A stretch of DNA of 10,292 bases from CAG-877 sp045627525 (GTDB lineage Bacteria > Bacillota_I > Bacilli_A > RF39 > UBA660), in assembly GCA_045627525.1 (NCBI GenBank), contig JAZQNW010000010.1, positions 1 through 10,292 of the forward strand, given 5' to 3'. The notes beneath the pieces are model-generated. The model was not told the origin of the DNA and ran no database searches. It saw only the letters and a program-made list of their open reading frames with translations. Both the position numbers and the translations under genes were made by a program. How positions within the stretch are numbered: the stretch's first letter is position 1; every line of letters begins with the position of its first letter. Shown here piece after piece: positions 1 to 5,825 of this stretch.

Positions 1-704
1 CAGTAATTTCTGTTAAAACATCATCTCTAGAAAAAGAAACCATGAATGAGATAAAGATTGCTACACTTGGAAGCAGTGATGAACTAAAAGTAGGAAATGG
101 TGTTATAGCTATAGGTAATGCACTTGGTTATGGGCAATCAGTAACTACAGGAGTTGTAAGTGCTTTAAATAGAAAAGTATCTATAGATGATTATAGTAAT
201 AAAATGATACAAATAGATGCAGCTATTAATGGCGGTAATTCAGGAGGAGCATTACTAAATAGTAAAGGAGAAATAGTAGGAATAAATTCAGCAAAATATT
301 CTTCGAATGGAAGTTATTCTGAAGCTAGTATTGAGGGGATGGGATTTGCAATTCCAATAACAGATGTTGAATCTTTAATAGAGGATTTAATGAATGGTAA
401 AGAAGATACAAATGGAATGACTTTAGGAATAGAAGGATATATGACTAATAGTGGATATATTCAAGGTTATAATCTTCCAAGTGGATTTTATATATCTAAA
501 ATAACTTCAGGAAGCAATGCAGATAAATCTGAATTAGAAATTGGTAATATAATAACTGAGGTTGAGGGCGAAGTCGTTGAAAGTGTAAATGATATTAGTA
601 ATGTTCTTTATGAAAAAAGATCGGGAGATATAATTAAATTGAAAGTTAAATATATTAGTGGAAGAAAATATAAAGAAAAAGAAATTACTATTAATTTATC
701 CTAA
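1..704 (+). CDS. HtrA/DegP-like trypsin-fold serine protease with PDZ domain, 5' truncated by the window
   Basis: The left edge cuts this gene. The frame is open from base 3, and the first ATG (42) is internal to the protease fold, so it should not be taken as the start. The visible part begins at the end of the N-terminal beta-barrel and holds the second barrel: VGNGVIAIGNALGYGQSVTTG is followed by GGNSGGALLN, with the catalytic Ser at codon 240-242. The His and Asp of the triad would lie upstream of the window. From about base 420 the sequence looks like one PDZ domain (GFYISKITSGSNADKSELE, then GNIITEVEGEVV). Family members are envelope proteases or chaperones that degrade misfolded exported proteins, usually anchored by one N-terminal helix, which cannot be seen here. 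The stop is TAA at 702-704. A cold-shock gene follows after 16 bases and probably shares the transcript. The family is clear; the subfamily (HtrA, DegP or DegQ) is not. Confidence 0.93.
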   Translation, partial: VISVKTSSLEKETMNEIKIATLGSSDELKVGNGVIAIGNALGYGQSVTTGVVSALNRKVSIDDYSNKMIQIDAAINGGNSGGALLNSKGEIVGINSAKYSSNGSYSEASIEGMGFAIPITDVESLIEDLMNGKEDTNGMTLGIEGYMTNSGYIQGYNLPSGFYISKITSGSNADKSELEIGNIITEVEGEVVESVNDISNVLYEKRSGDIIKLKVKYISGRKYKEKEITINLS

Positions 705-720
705 ATGTTAGGAGGAATCT

Positions 721-963
721 ATGAAACAATTAAAAGGAAAGGTTGCTTGGTTTAATTCGAAATTAGGATATGGATTTATTAATAATCGTAATATAAGAAA
801 TGATATATATGTCCATTATTCAGAAGTTGAAGTTGATGGATACAAAGAATTATTTGAAAATGAAATAGTCAGTTTTTATTACGATGAAAATAAAAACAAA
901 GCAACTAGAGTTAAAGTTATAAAAAAATCTTTTAAAAGAAACAACTTAATTAGGAAGAGATAA
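721..963 (+). CDS. Cold-shock-domain (CspA-like) nucleic-acid-binding protein with basic C-terminal tail
   Basis: This 80-residue protein starts with the classic cold-shock fold: GKVAWFNSKLGYGFI contains the RNP1 region (LGYGFI in place of the usual KGYGFI), and IYVHYSEV is the RNP2 region. Proteins of this family are cytoplasmic single-stranded RNA/DNA binders that melt RNA structure. Usual bacterial members have about 65-70 residues; this one carries an extra Lys/Arg-rich tail (about residues 65-80, KKSFKRNNLIRKR), which could add nonspecific RNA affinity. A strong AGGAGGA site (710-716) lies just before the ATG. The gene follows the protease by 16 bases with no promoter or terminator between them, so cotranscription is likely. 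Its stop codon falls inside the loop of the terminator hairpin. RNP1 and RNP2 diverge somewhat, so it may be a specialised paralogue and not the main cold-shock protein. Confidence 0.9.
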   Translation: MKQLKGKVAWFNSKLGYGFINNRNIRNDIYVHYSEVEVDGYKELFENEIVSFYYDENKNKATRVKVIKKSFKRNNLIRKR

Positions 964-978
964 ATTTCTTCCTTTTTT
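952..978 (+). terminator. Intrinsic terminator of the protease/cold-shock unit
   Basis: AGGAAGA (952-958) pairs with TCTTCCT (967-973), followed by a T run to 978. The stop codon TAA (961-963) sits in the loop, so the last codons of the cold-shock gene form the left arm. Confidence 0.75.
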
Positions 979-1025
979 AATGTTTATTTAATAAAAGCAT
1001 ATTATTATATATTTATAAGGTGGTG
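974..1025 (+). repeat. Leader repeat copy 1: near-palindrome plus Shine-Dalgarno-like site without a gene
   Basis: TTTTTAATGTTT-A-TTTAATAAAA is nearly identical to 1456 onward. The core ATGTTT...AAA(G)CAT (980-1000) is a near-palindrome. Sixteen bases later comes AAGGTGGTG (1017-1025), which looks like a ribosome site, but the following codons (GTG ATA ATA TAA) end at once. This reads like a duplicated 5' leader that lost its gene. It could also be a regulator site for the thioredoxin-like gene about 100 bases downstream. Confidence 0.5.
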
Positions 1026-1069
1026 ATAATATAATAATAAAAAACAAATTGTAGTAAGGGTAGTAAATT

Positions 1070-1090
1070 TAAGTAAATATATTTTACTTA
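1070..1090. other. AT-rich hairpin in the leader of the thioredoxin-like gene
   Basis: TAAGTAAA (1070-1077) pairs perfectly with TTTACTTA (1083-1090) across a five-base loop. It has no T run and only one G-C pair per arm, so it is too weak for a terminator. It may be a protein-binding dyad or chance in AT-rich DNA. Confidence 0.25.
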
Positions 1091-1127
1091 TTAAATAAAT
1101 TTTAATAAATAAAGAAAGGAATGATTT

Positions 1128-1376
1128 ATGATTAAAGTTAAAATTGTTGGAAGTAATTGTAAAAATGGAAATCAATTATATAAGAATATGCAAAAAGCAA
1201 TAAATGATATTAAAAATAGAGATATTGAATTGCAAAGAGAAGATTCTCAAAATTCACTCCTAAAATATAATATAAAAAATAAACCCGCTCTTATTATTGA
1301 TGATAAATTAATATGTGAGGGTAAGGTTTTAAATGAAAGAGAATTAACAAGAATATTAAATATCTCTTACACTTAA
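1128..1376 (+). CDS. Small thioredoxin-fold protein (redox-active disulfide protein 2-like) with CxxG motif
   Basis: This 82-residue protein has no signal or membrane segment. It matches the layout of the small glutaredoxin/thioredoxin-like family often annotated as redox-active disulfide protein 2: an initial strand (IKVKIVGSNC), a helix, the cis-Pro region KPALIIDDKLICEGKVL and a final helix. In the family the active site is normally CxxC directly after the first strand. Here it is C11-K-N-G14, so the resolving Cys is absent. The only other Cys is C64, far away in the sequence. It could work as a monothiol enzyme, bind a metal or ligand, or be redox-inactive. The ATG at 1128 is supported by AAAGGA at 1115-1120; an ATG at 1121 is in another frame and stops after four codons. 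The gene stands alone between a terminator upstream and one downstream. The fold is fairly clear but the function is unknown. Confidence 0.72.
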   Translation: MIKVKIVGSNCKNGNQLYKNMQKAINDIKNRDIELQREDSQNSLLKYNIKNKPALIIDDKLICEGKVLNERELTRILNISYT

Positions 1377-1383
1377 TAAAATT

Positions 1384-1413
1384 AGAGAGTTCAATAAAAA
1401 GACTCTCTTTTTT
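1384..1413 (+). terminator. Intrinsic terminator after the thioredoxin-like gene
   Basis: AGAGAGT (1384-1390) pairs with ACTCTCT (1402-1408), followed by six T. It begins 8 bases after the stop codon and isolates the gene from the beta-helix operon. Confidence 0.85.
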
Positions 1414-1414
1414 G

Positions 1415-1423
1415 TGATATAAT
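1415..1423 (+). promoter_or_regulatory. Extended -10 promoter candidate for the beta-helix operon
   Basis: TGATATAAT is a perfect extended -10 (TGn plus TATAAT), located right after the preceding terminator. No good -35 lies 17 bases upstream, as is common for extended -10 promoters. It would give a leader of about 80 bases that contains the near-palindrome at 1462-1481. Confidence 0.5.
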
Positions 1424-1455
1424 ATAAAAGAAAAATAAATTGAAATTTGTTTAAA

Positions 1456-1503
1456 TTTTTAATGTTTGTTTAATAAAACATAAATATAATTTTAATAGGA
1501 GGA
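1456..1503 (+). repeat. Leader repeat copy 2: near-palindrome followed by AGGAGGA
   Basis: This is the second copy of the sequence at 974-1025. The core ATGTTTGTTTAATAAAACAT (1462-1481) matches itself in 8 of 10 dyad positions. AGGAGGA (1497-1503) follows after 15 bases, nearly the same spacing as in copy 1, and here it serves a real start codon at 1511. It could be an operator or an element in the untranslated leader. Confidence 0.55.
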
Positions 1504-1510
1504 AGATAAA

Positions 1511-1759
1511 ATGAAAGAAAAAATATTGCCTTTTATAATAGGCTTGTTATTAGGAGCTATTTTGGCAACAGGAGGGTTTTTAATATATTCTAAATCAGTA
1601 AGCAGTAACAACCAAAACATGCCACAAATGAATAATAGAATGGGAAATCCACCAGATAAACCAACAGGAGAAATGGGAGAACCACCAGAAAAGCCAGAAG
1701 GCGATAATGGAAGTGAACAATCAGAAAATTCAAGTGAATCCCCACAAAATAATAATTAG
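1511..1759 (+). CDS. Small membrane-anchored Pro/Glu-rich protein upstream of beta-helix protein
   Basis: The protein has 82 residues. Residues 5-26 (LPFIIGLLLGAILATGGFLI) form one hydrophobic helix after a short Lys-containing N-terminus, so the product is a signal-anchored protein with its C-terminus outside. The exposed part is low-complexity: Asn/Met/Gln-rich, then two imperfect copies of a Gly-x-Pro-Pro-x-Lys-Pro-x-Gly-Glu unit (GNPPDKPTGE and GEPPEKPEGD), then an acidic Ser/Asn tail. There is no catalytic motif and no Cys. Similar Pro-Pro-x-Lys-Pro segments occur at the N-terminus of Gram-positive surface proteins, which suggests a wall-spanning stalk or partner protein. The start is supported by AGGAGGA at 1497-1503. 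Its stop TAG overlaps the ribosome site of the beta-helix gene, so the two are translationally linked. I do not recognise a named family. Confidence 0.75.
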   Translation: MKEKILPFIIGLLLGAILATGGFLIYSKSVSSNNQNMPQMNNRMGNPPDKPTGEMGEPPEKPEGDNGSEQSENSSESPQNNN

Positions 1760-1764
1760 GAGGG
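1758..1764 (+). promoter_or_regulatory. Ribosome binding site that sets the beta-helix gene start
   Basis: AGGAGGG begins inside the TAG stop of the previous gene and lies five bases before the ATG at 1770. It shows that 1770 is the start and not the in-frame ATG at 1707 inside the upstream gene. Confidence 0.85.
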
Positions 1765-1769
1765 CTATA

Positions 1770-3104
1770 ATGAAGAAAAATACAATAATCGAAATAGTTA
1801 TTGCCGTCATACTTTTAATTACATTATGCATACTAATTCCTTTTACTGCAAAATCTATAAATGGAAAGAATAATTCTACAAATAATTCAGGCATGCCTGG
1901 AGGACAAAATAGTAATATATCCTATTCAGCAGGGACTGAGATTACAAAAGATACTACTATAACAAGTGGAGAATATGAAAGCAGTAAAGCAGATGAAAAC
2001 GTAATATTAGTATCAGGAAATATTAAAGCAGGTTTATCTAATATTAATGTTAATAAAACAGGTGATTCAGATGGGGGTGACAATACCAGCTTTTATGGAA
2101 TTAATTCAGCAATATTAGCAAAAGATGGCGTAACTTTGACTTTAAAAAACATTACCATTGAAACAAATGCGACAGGTGCTAATGGAGTATTTAGTTATGG
2201 TGGTTCAGCAACAACAAATAATTCTAATAGTGATGAAACAACAATAAATATTAGTGATTCAAAGATAATAACTAAAAAAGATAATTCAGGTGGAATAATG
2301 ACAACAGGTGGAGGAATAACTAATGCAAATAATTTAACGATAGAAACATCAGGAATTTCTTCGGCCGCGATTAGATCTGATAGAGGTGGCGGAACAGTTA
2401 ATATTGATGGTGGAACATATAAAACTACAGGACAAGGTTCCCCATCTATATATTCAACAGCTGATATAACTGTAAAAAATGCTAAATTAATAGCAACAGC
2501 TTCTGAAGGAATTGTAATAGAAGGAAAAAATAAAGTTACCATAGAAAATGTAAATTTAGATGATACAAATAATAAATTAAATGGTCAATCAACTACTTAT
2601 AAAAATATATTTTTATATCAATCTATGAGTGGTGATGCTGACAATGGAATGAGTGAATTTACTGCTAAAAACTCAAAAATAACAACTAATAAAGGTGATA
2701 CATTATATATAACTAATACTACTTCTAAAATTAATTTAACAAATAATACAATTATTAATAATGATTCAACCGGTAATTTTTTAAGAGCAAAAGCAGATTC
2801 GTGGGGAAATAGTAATTCAAATGGTGGAATTGTTACTCTTATAATGAATAATCAAAAAGCAGAAGGAAATATCGTAATAGATTCAGTGTCAACTCTTGAT
2901 ATGACAATGAATTCATCAACATATATTGGAACAATAAATAGAGATAATACTGCAAAAACCATAAAATTAAAGTTAGATAAAAATTCAAAAGTTAAATTAA
3001 TGGGTGATTCATATATTACATCATTAGAAAACAATGATAGTTCAAATAGTAATATAGATTTTAATGGATATAAATTATTTGTAAGCGGTCAATCAATTAA
3101 TTAA
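1770..3104 (+). CDS. Membrane-anchored right-handed beta-helix surface protein, adhesin-like
   Basis: The protein has 444 residues from the ATG set by AGGAGGG. Residues 5-27 are a hydrophobic anchor or signal segment with KK before it; a Gly/Asn/Ser-rich linker (about 33-52) follows. The rest is a run of short beta-strand repeats rich in Asn, Thr, Ser, Gly and Ile (e.g. NGVFSYGG, NSGGIMTTGGG, SSAAIRSDRGGGTVNIDGG, EGIVIEGKNKVTIENVNLDD), typical of parallel beta-helix (pectate-lyase-like) folds. The later part (from about SMSGDADNG on) has longer strands and ends at FNGYKLFVSG. I see no LPxTG or C-terminal membrane helix, so attachment would be by the N-terminus. I recognise the overall pattern from secreted proteins of gut Bacillota usually annotated as hypothetical or adhesin-like. 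Carbohydrate binding is a plausible role but is inferred only from the fold. It is translated together with the small Pro/Glu-rich protein. Confidence 0.85.
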   Translation: MKKNTIIEIVIAVILLITLCILIPFTAKSINGKNNSTNNSGMPGGQNSNISYSAGTEITKDTTITSGEYESSKADENVILVSGNIKAGLSNINVNKTGDSDGGDNTSFYGINSAILAKDGVTLTLKNITIETNATGANGVFSYGGSATTNNSNSDETTINISDSKIITKKDNSGGIMTTGGGITNANNLTIETSGISSAAIRSDRGGGTVNIDGGTYKTTGQGSPSIYSTADITVKNAKLIATASEGIVIEGKNKVTIENVNLDDTNNKLNGQSTTYKNIFLYQSMSGDADNGMSEFTAKNSKITTNKGDTLYITNTTSKINLTNNTIINNDSTGNFLRAKADSWGNSNSNGGIVTLIMNNQKAEGNIVIDSVSTLDMTMNSSTYIGTINRDNTAKTIKLKLDKNSKVKLMGDSYITSLENNDSSNSNIDFNGYKLFVSGQSIN

Positions 3105-3158
3105 AATGAAATTGTTATGATGGGAAAATATTAATATTTTTAGTAAAATTATACTTAA

Positions 3159-3236
3159 TATGGTAATTTCAAAAGTAATTATAACAATAATCAAACAGCT
3201 CAAATAATAGGAAAATTAATGAAAGCTTTATGCTAA
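3159..3236 (+). pseudogene. Possible C-terminal remnant of a lost gene
   Basis: A 25-codon open stretch without a start reads as a plausible protein end (...TAQIIGKLMKALC) and closes with a TAA that lies in the stem of the strong terminator. Elsewhere in this window genuine stop codons overlap terminators in the same way. An in-frame TAA at 3156 blocks it upstream, so it would be the surviving tail of a decayed gene. It is short, so it may be chance. Confidence 0.25.
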
Positions 3237-3258
3237 GGTATTTTTACCTTAGCTTTTT
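3232..3258 (+). terminator. Strong intrinsic terminator after the beta-helix operon
   Basis: GCTAAGGTA (3232-3240) pairs perfectly with TACCTTAGC (3245-3253) around a four-T loop, followed by five T. It lies about 130 bases after the beta-helix stop codon, an unusually long gap, which fits the idea that something else was once encoded between them. Confidence 0.9.
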
Positions 3259-3308
3259 ATTAACTGAAAATGAATATAAATCTAAAAAAATAAAATTAAA
3301 AAAAGACT

Positions 3309-3338
3309 CTTACATAAAAAATATATTTATGTTAAAAT
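3309..3338 (+). promoter_or_regulatory. Promoter candidate for the MATE-kinase gene
   Basis: CTTACA (3309-3314, four matches to TTGACA) and TAAAAT (3333-3338) are 18 bases apart. The -10 is preceded by TGT, giving an extended -10. The predicted leader is about 25 bases and leads to the ribosome site at 3355-3359. Confidence 0.5.
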
Positions 3339-3368
3339 GAAAAAGTTGCATAAAAAGGAATGATATTT

Positions 3369-5330
3369 ATGAAAAAAGTTGATTTAGGAAATGATAACAT
3401 CAATAAACTTTTAATGATGTTTGCAATTCCATGTGTTATAAGTATGTTAATAAACTCAGTTTATAATATAGTTGATCAAATCTTTATAGGTAAAGGAGTT
3501 GGAACACTTGGAAATGCTGCTACTAATGTTATATTTCCATTAGTTATAGTTTTTAATGCTTTTGCTGGACTTATTGGAAATGGAGCAGCAGCTAATTTAT
3601 CTTTAAAACTTGGTGAAGGTAATAAGGAAGAAGCAACAAAAGGTGTATCACAAGCTATAATAGTTTCATTTTTAATATCTATTTTATTAGGCCTATTATC
3701 ATTTATATTTATTCCTAAGCTAGTTATATTATTTGGATGTACAGAGAATGTTTATAAATATGCAGTTGATTATGGAAGAATAATATGCTTAGGGGCACCG
3801 TTTATGATTGTGTATTCATCTTTATCAAATATTATAAGAGCAGATGGTTCACCTAGATACTCAATGATAATGTTAATTGTAGGAGCAATTATCAATATTA
3901 TATTAGATCCAATATTTATATTTATTTTTGATTTAGGAGTAAAAGGAGGAGCAATAGCAACAGTAATTGGTCAATTTATTTCATTTATTATAGCTATAGC
4001 ATATCTAAGGAATTTTAAATCAGTAAAAATAAGTAGAAAAGTCATGAAGTTAGATTCATCAATATTTAAAATATTTGGCCTTGGATTATCATCATTTATA
4101 ACTCAATGCACTGTACTTATTTTATTTGTTTTTATGAATAATATGATGACAAAATTAGGAGCAGTATCTAAATTTGGACCTGACATTCCATTATCAGTAT
4201 ATGGTGTAATATCAAAAGTTAATTCTTTATTTATATCTACCGTATTAGGTATATCAATTGGTGCTCAACCAATACTAGGATTTAATTATGGTGCAGGAAA
4301 TAAATCAAGAGTAAAAGAAACTTTTAAGAAAGTAATAACTATCAATTTTATAGTAGGTATTATTTTCAATATATTATTTGTATTGTTCCCCAAACAAATA
4401 GCAGGTATATTTATTTCTTCATCTGATCCTTCATATGAGTTGTTTATGGAATTTGCCACACTAATGTGTCGTTCATTCTTATGTGTTATGAGTTTAAACG
4501 CTCTAGAAATGACTGGAAGTATTTCAATACAATCTTTAGGCAAAGTAAAAAAAGCTACAGCTTTATCATTTATTAGACAAATTATTCTGTTAATACCAAT
4601 ATCATTATTATTCTCATTAGTGTTAGACAAAGGAATTTATGGTTTATGTTATGCCGGATGTACAGCCGATTTAATATGTTTTATTGTAGCATTATTTATA
4701 GTTGGTTCTGAATTTAAAAATTTAAATAAATATGAAGATGCGGATGAAAATATAGAAATTAATAATAAGAATAGTTATAAAGGAAAACATATAGTTATTA
4801 CTATCTCAAGAGAATATGCATCTGGTGGTAGATATGTTGGTAAAATAATTGCAGATACTTTAGGAATTAATTTCTATGACAAAGAATTAATAAATTTAAC
4901 AGCATTAGAATCAGGTTTATCTAAGAAATATATTAATGAAGTAGATGAAGAAAGTAGAGCAACCCAAAATGATGATAGAATATTTATTGCTGAATCTAAA
5001 GTTATTAAAAAACTTGCTAAAGAAGAATCGTGTGTTATTGTAGGTAGATGTGGAAATTACATTTTAAAAAACAATAAAGATACTATTAAAATATTTTTAT
5101 ATAGCAACATGAATTCAAAAATAAAAAGAGCAGTTAAGTATTATGGTTTAAATAAAACATCTGCCGAAAAAATAATTAATAAAGTTAATAAAGAAAGAAG
5201 TAAACATTATAAGTTTTATACAAATACTGATTGGATGGATTATAACAATTATGATTTGATAATTAATGTTGATTCATTAGGTGTAGAAAAGACTAGTGAA
5301 TATATTATTGACTATATAAATAAGAGATAA
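3369..5330 (+). CDS. MATE-family efflux transporter fused to a cytidylate-kinase-like domain
   Basis: The protein has 653 residues from ATG 3369, placed nine bases after AAGGA (3355-3359); the in-frame ATG at 3360 abuts that site and is unlikely. Residues 1 to about 447 are a full MATE transporter of about 12 membrane helices: MLINSVYNIVDQIFIGKGVG near the N-terminus, the RADGSPRYSM loop, and GAQPILGFNYGAGN starting the second half. MATE proteins export cationic drugs or metabolites using Na+ or H+. A hydrophilic linker (about 448-472) leads to a cytosolic domain at about 474-653 of the cytidylate-kinase-like type: HIVITISREYASGGRYVGK in place of a P-loop, INFYDKELI, CVIVGRCGNYIL (from 555) and KERSKHYKFYT (608-618). 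The P-loop-like part is ASGGRYVGK and not canonical GxxGxGKS/T. The domain may sense or phosphorylate a nucleotide-like ligand and gate transport, but this is inference. It is a single gene between its own promoter and terminator. Confidence 0.93.
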   Translation: MKKVDLGNDNINKLLMMFAIPCVISMLINSVYNIVDQIFIGKGVGTLGNAATNVIFPLVIVFNAFAGLIGNGAAANLSLKLGEGNKEEATKGVSQAIIVSFLISILLGLLSFIFIPKLVILFGCTENVYKYAVDYGRIICLGAPFMIVYSSLSNIIRADGSPRYSMIMLIVGAIINIILDPIFIFIFDLGVKGGAIATVIGQFISFIIAIAYLRNFKSVKISRKVMKLDSSIFKIFGLGLSSFITQCTVLILFVFMNNMMTKLGAVSKFGPDIPLSVYGVISKVNSLFISTVLGISIGAQPILGFNYGAGNKSRVKETFKKVITINFIVGIIFNILFVLFPKQIAGIFISSSDPSYELFMEFATLMCRSFLCVMSLNALEMTGSISIQSLGKVKKATALSFIRQIILLIPISLLFSLVLDKGIYGLCYAGCTADLICFIVALFIVGSEFKNLNKYEDADENIEINNKNSYKGKHIVITISREYASGGRYVGKIIADTLGINFYDKELINLTALESGLSKKYINEVDEESRATQNDDRIFIAESKVIKKLAKEESCVIVGRCGNYILKNNKDTIKIFLYSNMNSKIKRAVKYYGLNKTSAEKIINKVNKERSKHYKFYTNTDWMDYNNYDLIINVDSLGVEKTSEYIIDYINKR

Positions 5331-5392
5331 TTTACTTATATTTAAAAATAATTGAATACAGTTAGTTCAAATAGAGTAAAAAATATTTAAGC

Positions 5393-5425
5393 AAAAAACT
5401 AGGATATTTTAAATCTTAGTTTTTT
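5393..5425 (+). terminator. Intrinsic terminator after the MATE-kinase gene
   Basis: AACTAGGAT (5397-5405) pairs with ATCTTAGTT (5413-5421) with one G-T wobble. An A run precedes it and a T run (5420-5425) follows. It lies about 65 bases after the stop codon. Confidence 0.75.
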
Positions 5426-5492
5426 ATTATTAAAAAACATTACAGCTAGATTTAATTTAAACATACAAAAAAAGTACAGTTAATAAAAATTA

Positions 5493-5501
5493 TGATATAA
5501 T
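5493..5501 (+). promoter_or_regulatory. Extended -10 promoter candidate for the small membrane peptide
   Basis: TGATATAAT is identical to the extended -10 at 1415-1423. The hexamer 17 bases upstream of TATAAT is AGTACA, a poor -35. Transcription would start near 5508, leaving a leader of about 20 bases. Confidence 0.55.
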
Positions 5502-5527
5502 ATATATAATAGTTGGAGGAATGATGG

Positions 5528-5698
5528 ATGAGATTAAGAATTTATGATACAGGGGTAATGAAAAGTGGAAAAAGAGTTGTACAATCCGGAAGCCCACTTG
5601 AATGGTTTTTTGTATGGCTAATAAAATGGATATTTAAGATAATGTTTTTTTGTATGTTTTTTTGGATTATTATTCCCCTTAAATTATTTAAAAAATAA
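5528..5698 (+). CDS. Small basic single-pass membrane protein (56 aa), unknown function
   Basis: The reading frame is ATG 5528 to TAA 5696-5698. Support comes from GGAGGA at 5515-5520 with eight bases to the start, an extended -10 promoter just upstream, and a coding-like composition. ATGs at 5521 and 5524 share a different frame that stops after eight codons and sit too close to the ribosome site. The product begins MRLRIYDTGVMKSGKRVVQSG, a basic hydrophilic part (residues 1-22), followed by an aromatic-rich hydrophobic helix (about 26-51: WFFVWLIKWIFKI, FFCMFFWIIIP) and a LKLFKK tail. One helix with positive ends suggests a membrane peptide such as a regulator of a neighbouring transporter, a toxin-like peptide or a small envelope protein. 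I cannot choose among these. It lies between the MATE-kinase gene and the Ntn hydrolase, with no antisense RNA evident. Confidence 0.65.
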   Translation: MRLRIYDTGVMKSGKRVVQSGSPLEWFFVWLIKWIFKIMFFCMFFWIIIPLKLFKK

Positions 5699-5734
5699 TA
5701 GTGGTAGTTGAACAAATTGTAATTTATTTCTTTA

Positions 5735-5759
5735 TATAATAATTTAGATAGTGTATAAT
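5735..5759 (+). promoter_or_regulatory. Candidate -10 elements upstream of the amide hydrolase
   Basis: Two perfect TATAAT hexamers (5735-5740 and 5754-5759) lie in the gap before the hydrolase. Neither has a convincing -35 at 16-18 bases; TTGAAC (5708-5713) is 21 bases from the first. One of them probably starts the transcript. Confidence 0.35.
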
Positions 5760-5825
5760 AAATTAAGAGTAAAAATAGTATATGGATTGCTAATTTTATG
5801 ACAAATATGATAGGAGGAAGATATA

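Noticed and set aside
1707..1769. In-frame upstream ATG for the beta-helix protein, adding 21 residues
   Set aside because: It lies inside the previous gene in another frame, has no ribosome site, and would put a polar segment before the signal helix. AGGAGGG fits ATG 1770.
2195..2542. Open frame on the minus strand inside the beta-helix gene (a smaller one at 2852-3034)
   Set aside because: These are shadows of the repetitive, Thr/Asn-rich coding strand; no ribosome site or promoter and no known domain.
4286..4630. Minus-strand open frame inside the MATE part
   Set aside because: The plus strand encodes conserved transporter helices here; the opposite frame has no start signals.
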